Shown: one piece after another, positions 1-6,934 of the stretch
Numbering within the stretch: position 1 is the stretch's first letter
Layout of the letters: each line of letters opens with the position of its first letter
DNA from: JBEAOO01 sp041164825
GTDB lineage: Bacteria; Pseudomonadota; Gammaproteobacteria; Burkholderiales; Burkholderiaceae_C
Assembly: GCA_041164825.1 (NCBI GenBank)
Contig: JBEAOO010000219.1
Location: 1 to 7,896 of the forward strand
Length of the DNA: 7,896 bases
Direction: 5' to 3'
Made by a program: the position numbers and the translations under genes
Notes under the pieces: model-generated
Database searches by the model: none
What the model saw: the letters and a program-made list of their open reading frames with translations, nothing else
What the model was told of the DNA's origin: nothing

Positions 1-49
1 CCTGCCGGTCACCCCCGTGACCATCCGCAAAGCCACCGTGGAGAAGTGA
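1..49 (+). CDS. 3' end of an upstream gene, probably a peptidyl-prolyl cis-trans isomerase (cyclophilin)
   Basis: Only the last 15 codons are in the window (frame starting at base 2), reading LPVTPVTIRKATVEK and a TGA at 47-49. The pattern (small residue, PV, PV, I, A/T, V) resembles the last beta strand of cyclophilins and parallels the C terminus of the next gene (VPVEAVVITEAVVV). Tandem ppiA-ppiB is common in Burkholderiales, so a PpiA-type periplasmic cyclophilin is the best guess. One base separates its stop from the ppiB ATG, and the ppiB ribosome binding site lies inside its last codons, which suggests one operon. The stop and frame are seen directly; the identity is inferred from very little sequence. 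Confidence 0.5.
   Translation, partial: LPVTPVTIRKATVEK
40..46 (+). promoter_or_regulatory. Ribosome binding site of ppiB
   Basis: GGAGAAG lies inside the last codons of the upstream gene, with 7 bases between GGAG and the ATG at 51. It fixes the ppiB start and indicates that ppiB is translated from a message shared with the upstream gene. Confidence 0.7.
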
Positions 50-50
50 A

Positions 51-551
51 ATGAGCAAGACCGTTCAGATGGACACCAGCGCCGGCACCCTGCGCATCGA
101 ACTCGACGAGGCCCATGCGCCGCTGTCCAGCGCCAACTTCCTGGCCTACGTCAACAGCGGCCACTTCAACGGCACCATTTTTCACCGTGTCATCAAGGGC
201 TTCATGTTGCAAGGCGGAGGCTTTGACGCCGACATGAAGCAAAAGCCCACGCTCGCCACCATCACCAATGAGGCCGACAACGGCCTGAAGAACAAAAAAT
301 ACACGCTGGCCATGGCCCGCACCTCCGACCCGCACTCGGCCACCGCGCAGTTCTTCATCAACGCCACCGACAACGCCTTCCTTGACTTCAAAGCCCCCAC
401 CGGCAGCGGCTGGGGCTATGCAGTGTTCGGCAAGGTGGTGGACGGCACCGATGTGGTGGACGCAATCGAAAAGGTGAAGACCGGCCGCAAGGGCGGCCAC
501 GATGACGTGCCGGTCGAAGCCGTCGTCATCACCGAAGCCGTGGTGGTCTGA
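51..551 (+). CDS. ppiB: Peptidyl-prolyl cis-trans isomerase B (cyclophilin type, cytoplasmic)
   Basis: A 166-residue single-domain cyclophilin that speeds cis-trans isomerisation of Xaa-Pro bonds during protein folding. The family signatures are present in order: FHRVIKGFMLQGG (residues 44-56, with catalytic Arg46 and Gln54), TLAMART (85-91), SATAQFFIN (96-104) and the FGKVVDG strand near the C terminus. The usual vertebrate cyclosporin-contact Trp is replaced by Phe (FLDF, about 110-113), as in bacterial PpiB. There is no signal peptide, so the protein should be cytoplasmic. Length matches E. coli PpiB (164 residues). The ATG at 51 is supported by GGAGAAG upstream. It is followed 8 bases later by lpxH, so it is probably the second gene of a cyclophilin-lpxH-mtfA unit. 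Confidence 0.95.
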   Translation: MSKTVQMDTSAGTLRIELDEAHAPLSSANFLAYVNSGHFNGTIFHRVIKGFMLQGGGFDADMKQKPTLATITNEADNGLKNKKYTLAMARTSDPHSATAQFFINATDNAFLDFKAPTGSGWGYAVFGKVVDGTDVVDAIEKVKTGRKGGHDDVPVEAVVITEAVVV

Positions 552-559
552 TCCCCACC

Positions 560-1399
560 GTGCCCCTGCCCAACGCCGCACCGGTGTCGCCGTCACACGC
601 CTTCAGCGTGTTGGCAGCACCTGCGAGCTGGGCAGCCATCGATGTCATCAGCGATCTGCACCTCTCGGCGCAGACCCCCCGCACCTTTGAGGCCTGGGCG
701 CAGCACCTGCTGCACACCCCAGCCGATGCGGTGCTGATGCTGGGCGATGTGTTTGAAGTCTGGGTGGGCGATGACGCCCGCTTCGATGACGCAGACGACT
801 TCGAGGCGCAATGCCTGGCCGTGCTGCAAGCCGCCAGCCGCCAGCGCGCCATCGGTTTCATGGCCGGCAACCGCGATTTTTTATTGGGCGCGGACATGCG
901 CGCCGATGCCGCGCTGATCGACTTGCCCGACCCGCTGCGTGTGGATGCTTTTGGCCAATCGCTGCTGCTCTGCCACGGTGATGCCATGTGCCTGGCCGAC
1001 ACCGACTACCTGCGCTTCCGCGCCGAGGTGCGCTCAGCGGCGTGGCAAAACGACTTCCTGGCCCGCCCCTTGGCAGAGCGCCGCGCCATCGCCCGCGGCC
1101 TGCGCGAGCGCAGCATGGCCGCCAAGGCAGCCGGCGGACCGGCCGAACTGTGGGCCGATGTGGACAGCGAGGCTGCGCTGGCGCTGTGCAGCCAAGCCGG
1201 CAGCCACACCCTGGTTCACGGCCACACCCACCGCCCTGCAGTGCACAGCCTCTCGCCCACCGTCCAACGCTGGGTGCTCAGCGACTGGGACCTTGACGGC
1301 CCCGGCCCTGCGCGCGGTGAGGTGCTCCGCTGGACGGCTGCGGGCTTGCAGCGCATGGCGCCGACGGCCGCGCCCACCACCGCCATCGATCGTGCTTGA
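560..1399 (+). CDS. lpxH: UDP-2,3-diacylglucosamine diphosphatase LpxH
   Basis: A 279-residue calcineurin-like metallophosphoesterase. LpxH hydrolyses UDP-2,3-diacylglucosamine to lipid X and UMP, the fourth step of lipid A synthesis, at the inner face of the cytoplasmic membrane. All dinuclear Mn-site motifs are visible: SDLHL (Asp32, His34), GD (Asp63), GNRD (103-106; the Arg is typical of LpxH), LLLCHGD (His139) and GHTHRP (221-226, His222 and His224). It is longer than E. coli LpxH (240) because of an N-terminal extension of about 25 residues and a Pro/Ala-rich tail. The GTG at 560 is 8 bases after ppiB but has no clear ribosome binding site. GTG at 584 or 608 are alternatives, so the start is uncertain while the enzyme call is firm. 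Its end overlaps the next gene. Confidence 0.93.
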   Translation: MPLPNAAPVSPSHAFSVLAAPASWAAIDVISDLHLSAQTPRTFEAWAQHLLHTPADAVLMLGDVFEVWVGDDARFDDADDFEAQCLAVLQAASRQRAIGFMAGNRDFLLGADMRADAALIDLPDPLRVDAFGQSLLLCHGDAMCLADTDYLRFRAEVRSAAWQNDFLARPLAERRAIARGLRERSMAAKAAGGPAELWADVDSEAALALCSQAGSHTLVHGHTHRPAVHSLSPTVQRWVLSDWDLDGPGPARGEVLRWTAAGLQRMAPTAAPTTAIDRA

Positions 1400-2174
1400 G
1401 CGCATTGGCCGCGCTTGGCGGCAACACCGCGAGCAGCGCATCCTGCGGCACCGGGCGGTGCCCGATGCACTCTGGCGACTGACACTCGCGCGCTTCCCCT
1501 TTTTGGCGGCACTCAACGGCGACGAGCAGGCCGAACTGCGTCGCCTGAGCACGCTCTTTTTGGCGGCCAAAGAATTCACCGCCGGCCCCGGCATGGCGCT
1601 CACCGACGAAGTGGCCGTGGCCGTGGCGGCGCAGGCGTGCCTGCCCATCTTGCACCTCGGCCTGGACGCCTACGCCGGCTTCGTGGGCATCGTGCTGCAT
1701 GCCGACGAGGTGGTGGCGCGCCGGCAAGTGACCGACGACGACGGCGTGGTCCACGAATACGACGAAACCCTCACCGGCGAAGCCATGGACGGCGGCCCGG
1801 TGATGCTCGCTTGGCGCGATGTGCACGATGCGGGCGAGTCGGCCGACTGGGGCTACAACGTGGTGATCCATGAATTCGCCCACGTGCTGGACCTGCGCGA
1901 CGGCCATGGCGATGGTGTGCCCGCCCTGCCCTCGCGGGCCGCACGCGAGGCGTGGCTGGACGTGCTGGAGCCCGCCTACCAGCGCTTTATGGACGCGGTG
2001 GATGCCGGCCACGCCACGCTGCTCGACCCCTATGGCGCCGAAGCCATCGACGAGTTTTTCGCCGTCGCCAGCGAGTCGTTCTTTGTCAGCCCACACGATT
2101 TGCAGGCCGAGCACCCCACCTTGTATCCGCTACTGGCCAGCTACTACCGGCAAGATCCCGCCCAACGCGGCTGA
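1392..2174 (+). CDS. mtfA: MtfA-type zinc metallopeptidase (peptidase family M90)
   Basis: A 260-residue cytoplasmic protein resembling E. coli MtfA (265 residues), a zinc aminopeptidase that also binds and titrates the glucose repressor Mlc. The active site is VIHEFAHVLDLRDG, with zinc ligands His160 and His164 and catalytic Glu161. By alignment with MtfA (third ligand in the AECFAVLSE segment) the third ligand is Glu221 in DEFFAVASE (220-228). The C terminus LYPLLASYYRQDPAQRG matches the family's FYQQDPLQR ending. There is no signal peptide or membrane segment. The reading frame is open back to 939, but homology begins only around VLERIGRAW, so I chose the GTG at 1392. This overlaps lpxH by 8 bases (1392-1399), lacks its own ribosome binding site and implies translational coupling. 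The family is clear; the Mlc role is unproven here, since Mlc is largely a gammaproteobacterial regulator. Confidence 0.9.
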   Translation: MLERIGRAWRQHREQRILRHRAVPDALWRLTLARFPFLAALNGDEQAELRRLSTLFLAAKEFTAGPGMALTDEVAVAVAAQACLPILHLGLDAYAGFVGIVLHADEVVARRQVTDDDGVVHEYDETLTGEAMDGGPVMLAWRDVHDAGESADWGYNVVIHEFAHVLDLRDGHGDGVPALPSRAAREAWLDVLEPAYQRFMDAVDAGHATLLDPYGAEAIDEFFAVASESFFVSPHDLQAEHPTLYPLLASYYRQDPAQRG

Positions 2175-2192
2175 GTGCTCGGGTACTTGAGG

Positions 2193-2302
2193 GGCGTGAT
2201 ACGCCTTCGCATTCGAAGCCATCAAAAGTGCAGCCTGCGGCAGGGGCTGTTCTGGGCGCTGAGGCCGAACTGTGCCTGGCGAAGGCACGGGCCTCTGGCC
2301 CG
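2193..2302. other. Convergent intergenic stretch with several small hairpins
   Basis: The 257 bases between mtfA and clpA (2175-2431) contain no credible gene. Five short inverted repeats follow one another: GGCGT-GAT-ACGCC (2193-2205), CTTCG-CATT-CGAAG (2205-2218), CAGCC-N9-GGCTG (2231-2249), GTGCCT-GGCGA-AGGCAC (2272-2288) and CGGGCC-TCT-GGCCCG (2288-2302). None is followed by a T run on the + strand, so none is a classical terminator for mtfA. They may act as 3' stabilising structures or rho-associated ends, or simply reflect high GC. Bases 2303-2386 show nothing further that I can name. Confidence 0.4.
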
Positions 2303-2386
2303 GGCACACAGCACATCGCCCCGGCCCATCGCCGCCCTCGCAGCGATCGTCGAACGAAAAGAAGCTCTTCCACCTGACTCACCCAA

Positions 2387-2409
2387 GAAAAAGGGGCCCG
2401 AAGGCCCCT
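2387..2409 (-). terminator. Rho-independent terminator of clpA
   Basis: Read on the - strand, a perfect 6-bp stem GGGGCC/GGCCCC (extended by one A-T pair) encloses a UUCG tetraloop and is followed at once by TTTTTC. It begins 23 bases after the clpA stop codon. The stable UUCG loop plus the five-U tract make a strong intrinsic terminator for the clpS-clpA unit. On the + strand the stem is preceded by A's but not followed by a T run, so it should end mtfA transcripts poorly. Confidence 0.9.
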
Positions 2410-2431
2410 GGTGTGTTGCTGCAAAACCGCC

Positions 2432-4743
<2,312 letters not shown>

Positions 4744-4747
<4 letters not shown>

Positions 4748-5100
4748 GCGGCCTCCATAATGCATTGCAACGGGTGACCACCGCGACGAGCGGCAGCCAG
4801 CACCAGTTCAACCTTGGTTGCGGCGACGTCTTTGGTGAAGACGCCACAAACGCCCCGACCGTCATGGTGAATTTTCAACATGATCTGGGTCGCGGTTTCG
4901 AGGTCGCGTTTGAAGTATTCCTGCAAAACCATGACCACAAACTCCATCGGGGTGTAATCGTCGTTGAGCAGGACCACCTGATACATGCGAGGCGGTTCGG
5001 TTTTCGCCGTTTTCCGCTCAGCCACCACCGAACCCTGGCCGTTGGGCGGCAGGCTCGGTGCAGGGGGTGCGGGCGGCTTGGAAGGAGGATCGTCAGGCAT
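4744..5100 (-). CDS. clpS: ClpS, N-degron adaptor for ClpAP
   Basis: A 118-residue adaptor that binds proteins with N-terminal Leu, Phe, Tyr or Trp and hands them to the ClpA N-domain (bacterial N-end rule). The first 38 residues are a Pro-rich flexible tail, the part that engages ClpA in the family. The core follows: MYQVVLLNDDYTPMEFV, with Asn46-Asp47-Asp48 and Met52 at the positions that contact the N-degron, then ATQIMLKIHHDGRGVCGVF with Met74, Ile77 and His78 equivalent to E. coli Met62, Val65 and His66. E. coli ClpS is 106 residues; the excess is in the tail. Ile at the Val65 position borders the pocket gate and is conservative. Its TGA overlaps the clpA ATG (ATGA, 4744-4747), so the two are coupled. 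No ribosome binding site precedes the ATG. Confidence 0.95.
4752..4756 (-). promoter_or_regulatory. Ribosome binding site that sets the clpA start
   Basis: GGAGG on the - strand lies 4 bases before the ATG at 4747, inside the end of clpS. It sits between the two possible clpA ATGs (4765 and 4747) and so favours the downstream one. Confidence 0.7.
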
Positions 5101-5328
5101 GCAAAAGATTCTATCGACTTGTCACTCGTCGCGTGGTCTGAGACAGATATTGCGCCAGCAGCGGTTTCCACAAGAGCCAGAACAAACACACAGTCGGCCA
5201 TCATTTCGGCCGCAGCCCGATCAGAGCAGAAAACGGGCCAGCGCGCGGCCACGCGCGGCGGCGGCACCTGGGCCGCGCTGAGTGCGTCACCGCACGGGCA
5301 CGGTGCCCAGCGCTTGTTCAGCGGGCCC
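5101..5328. other. Intergenic region between clpS and the di-iron protein gene
   Basis: No convincing coding region is present. The clpS-proximal half (5101-5220) is less GC-rich and should carry the clpS promoter. The distal half is very GC-rich and holds an inverted repeat GCGCGGCC/GGCCGCGC (5243-5250 with 5271-5278) and two abutting hairpins, GTGCG-TCAC-CGCAC (5282-5295) and GGGCA-CGG-TGCCC (5296-5308). These lie 20-85 bases downstream of the - strand gene ending at 5329 and could terminate or stabilise its transcript. None is followed by a U tract. Confidence 0.4.
5108..5113 (-). promoter_or_regulatory. Possible -10 element of clpS giving a leaderless or near-leaderless mRNA
   Basis: On the - strand TAGAAT (5 of 6 to TATAAT) ends 7 bases before the clpS ATG, so transcription would begin at or next to the A of the ATG. 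The absence of any purine-rich ribosome binding site fits this. However, no good -35 element is visible at a spacing of 15-19 bases, so the assignment is tentative and a promoter further upstream is possible. Confidence 0.35.
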
Positions 5329-6090
5329 TCAGCGCGGCAGCGCGTAGTCGGCCTGGCTCACGCGGTCGATGCCGCAGTCCAGTGTCTGCACCCAGGCGAT
5401 GAACTCGCCCACCGCCGCGCCCATGATGGGCGCGCCGTGTTGCGGCACGATCATGTCGATGGGCAAGGCGCTGACCATGCGCGCCCAGTACTTGAGCACC
5501 TGCCCGCTCACCATGTAGCGCTGGTGAAACGGCAGCATGTGCGGCAGGTGCGGCGCCAACGACGTGATGGGCTCGCCCGGCGTGCCGCCCAACGACACAC
5601 CCAGATCGCCGGAGAACAAAATCCGGCTGACCGGGTCCCAGAACTGGAAGTTGCCTTCGGCATGCAGAAAGTGCGCGGGCAGCGCAGAGATCTCAGGCCG
5701 CCCCACGCGAATGCGCATACCGGCATCCGGGATGCCCACAATGCGCCCTTCGGTTTTGCCGGGTTTGCAAAAGTGCGGCGCAAAGCGCGCCCACAGCGCG
5801 CTGATGTAGAGCTTGGCCTGGGTCGAGGTCATCCAGCGGTCGAGCGAGGCGATGATGTCCGGGTCCGCGTGCGAGGCCAAAATGGTCTGCAAGCGCTGCG
5901 GCGGAAAGTGCCGCGAAATGCCCAGAAACAGCTCGTTGTAGGCCAGGTTGCCGCCCGGATCGAGAACGGCGCCGTTGTCGTCGTCAATGATCAGGAACTG
6001 GTTGGACTGCACCGCCTCGGCGCCCGGGCCGCTCAGGTCGGTGAACATCAGGCACTGGTGCCCGCCTTGGTTGAAGAGTTCGACCGGCAT
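5329..6090 (-). CDS. Stand-alone metallo-beta-lactamase-fold di-iron protein (flavodiiron / ODP type)
   Basis: A 253-residue protein with the metal-ligand order of the flavodiiron beta-lactamase domain: SHADPDI (His74, Asp76, Asp78), HAEGNF (His143), FSGDLG (Asp162) and PQHGAPI (His218). In flavodiiron O2/NO reductases the first motif is HxExDH; here Asp replaces Glu and Ile replaces the last His. The FHQRYM segment (188-193) and LDPGG turn (44-47) also fit that family. No flavodoxin or rubredoxin domain follows, so this resembles the ODP (oxygen-binding di-iron) domain, known to bind O2 in a chemotaxis receptor of Treponema. A role in sensing or detoxifying O2 or NO is inferred; another hydrolase-like activity is possible. 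It has no signal peptide. The ATG at 6090 is preceded by GGGGA at 8 bases. An FNR-type promoter lies upstream. Confidence 0.8.
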   Translation of the reverse strand: MPVELFNQGGHQCLMFTDLSGPGAEAVQSNQFLIIDDDNGAVLDPGGNLAYNELFLGISRHFPPQRLQTILASHADPDIIASLDRWMTSTQAKLYISALWARFAPHFCKPGKTEGRIVGIPDAGMRIRVGRPEISALPAHFLHAEGNFQFWDPVSRILFSGDLGVSLGGTPGEPITSLAPHLPHMLPFHQRYMVSGQVLKYWARMVSALPIDMIVPQHGAPIMGAAVGEFIAWVQTLDCGIDRVSQADYALPR

Positions 6091-6128
6091 GGCGCGTGTC
6101 CCCGAGGGGTGGGTGTGATGAGCGCGTC

Positions 6129-6170
6129 AGTCTAGGCCGTGGCGGCGCTGGCGCGGTTGATTGGAGTCAA
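6129..6170 (-). promoter_or_regulatory. Predicted FNR/ANR/DNR-activated class II promoter of the di-iron protein gene
   Basis: On the - strand TTGACTCCAATCAA (6170 to 6157) matches the FNR-family consensus TTGAT-N4-ATCAA at 9 of 10 positions. TAGACT (6134 to 6129) is a 4-of-6 match to the -10 hexamer. A start seven bases past it, at 6122, places the box centre (6163.5) exactly at -41.5, the class II activator position. There is no separate -35, as expected when FNR substitutes. The leader would be 32 bases before the ATG at 6090. FNR (oxygen) and DNR (NO) boxes cannot be told apart by sequence. Confidence 0.65.
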
Positions 6171-6190
6171 TTGCAGGCCGCGCGGGGCTT

Positions 6191-6218
6191 GCGTCCATCC
6201 CAGCGTCCAAGCGCGTCC
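6191..6218. repeat. Three spaced GCGTCC direct repeats upstream of the FNR-type box
   Basis: GCGTCC occurs at 6191-6196, 6203-6208 and 6213-6218, i.e. at steps of 12 and 10 bases, close to one helical turn. They lie between the stop codon of the TauE/SafE-like gene and the FNR-type box of the next gene, about 70-96 bases upstream of its predicted start. They could be sites for an additional regulator. In such GC-rich DNA chance is a serious alternative. Confidence 0.3.
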
Positions 6219-6932
6219 TCAGGTGCAAATGGGCGGGCCGAAGCGCAACCAGAAGTCATGCCACAGCGCCCAGCCAGACGCGGCCAGCAGCATCACACCA
6301 GCCAGGCGAATGGCCCAAGACTGCGCCTGGGCATGGCCGCTCAGCCGCAGCCACAAGGCCGGGCCCAGCCACAGGCTCACGCCTGAACCCACCGCGAACG
6401 CCGCCATCACCCCCGCGCCCTCCGGCGGCGACGCGGCCAAACCCGCCACCACCAGCGCCGACTGCAGCAGCCCGCACGGCCAGGCCACCCAGGCCAGGCC
6501 CAACGAGCCCGCGCGGCCGGGGCGAAACACCCGCACCACCTGCGCGTCGCTTGGCCCGGCCACCGTGGTGGCTCCGCCCAGCCGCGCACCCACCGCCTGC
6601 GCTGCGCCCTCCAGCCACGCCGGTTGGCGCCCCGTCAGCAGCAGCCAGCCCCCCAGGGCCAGCGCCGCCAAATGCACCATCACCCACAGCGGATGCAACC
6701 ATGCGGTGGCCGCGCCCAGGCGCGCCAGTGCGCCAACGCTGGCCGCCACCACCGCGCCGCCGAGCGCATAGCTCACCAAGCGACCGGCCAGCATCGCCAA
6801 CAACGCTTGTTTGTCGCGCCCGCCGCCGCAGGCCCGGGCGATGCCGCCACAGGCTGCGGCACACATGGCCACGCAGTGCGGGCCACCGGCCAATCCCATC
6901 AGCAAGGCCGAGACGAAGAGCGCAGAAATCAT
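6219..6932 (-). CDS. TauE/SafE (DsbD_2-like) membrane protein with HCxxMC motif
   Basis: A 237-residue polytopic inner-membrane protein with about six predicted hydrophobic helices (roughly 1-25, 44-70, 82-101, 144-167, 173-195, 205-226). Helix 1 contains GGPHCVAMCAAACGG (16-30) with His19, Cys20, Met23, Cys24 and Cys28. Helix 4 contains AWPCGLLQSAL (Pro152-Cys153-Gly154). This paired GxxHCxxMC / PCG pattern marks the sulfite exporter TauE/SafE-annotated group related to the DsbD/CcdA transmembrane domain, often found beside cbb3 oxidase maturation genes and hemN. Metal (copper) handling or thiol electron transfer is a reasonable inference from Cys/His/Met, not shown. It starts 2 bases after the hemN stop with no clear ribosome binding site, so it is co-translated with hemN. 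The exact substrate is unknown. Confidence 0.8.
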   Translation of the reverse strand: MISALFVSALLMGLAGGPHCVAMCAAACGGIARACGGGRDKQALLAMLAGRLVSYALGGAVVAASVGALARLGAATAWLHPLWVMVHLAALALGGWLLLTGRQPAWLEGAAQAVGARLGGATTVAGPSDAQVVRVFRPGRAGSLGLAWVAWPCGLLQSALVVAGLAASPPEGAGVMAAFAVGSGVSLWLGPALWLRLSGHAQAQSWAIRLAGVMLLAASGWALWHDFWLRFGPPICT

Positions 6933-6934
6933 CG

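Noticed and set aside
939..1391. Upstream extension of the mtfA frame to an ATG at 939
   Set aside because: This part overlaps lpxH almost entirely, reads as low-complexity Arg/Ala/Pro sequence and has no MtfA homology; homology begins near the GTG at 1392.
4748..4765. clpA start at the ATG at 4765
   Set aside because: It would add six residues (MHYGGR) not seen in ClpA proteins, and the GGAGG at 4752-4756 is placed to serve the ATG at 4747.
4875..5267. A 130-codon - strand frame overlapping clpS and its upstream region
   Set aside because: It is out of frame with clpS, has no recognisable domain and loses coherence inside the conserved clpS core.
6100..6109. CCCCGAGGGG inverted repeat before the di-iron gene
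   Set aside because: The 2-base loop is too tight for a useful hairpin, and the GGGGA arm is more simply the ribosome binding site on the - strand.
4765..6135. A 456-codon + strand open frame running across clpS, the intergenic gap and the di-iron gene
   Set aside because: It is in exact antisense register with both - strand genes and has composition typical of a shadow frame; crossing the gap without a stop is plausible at this GC content.
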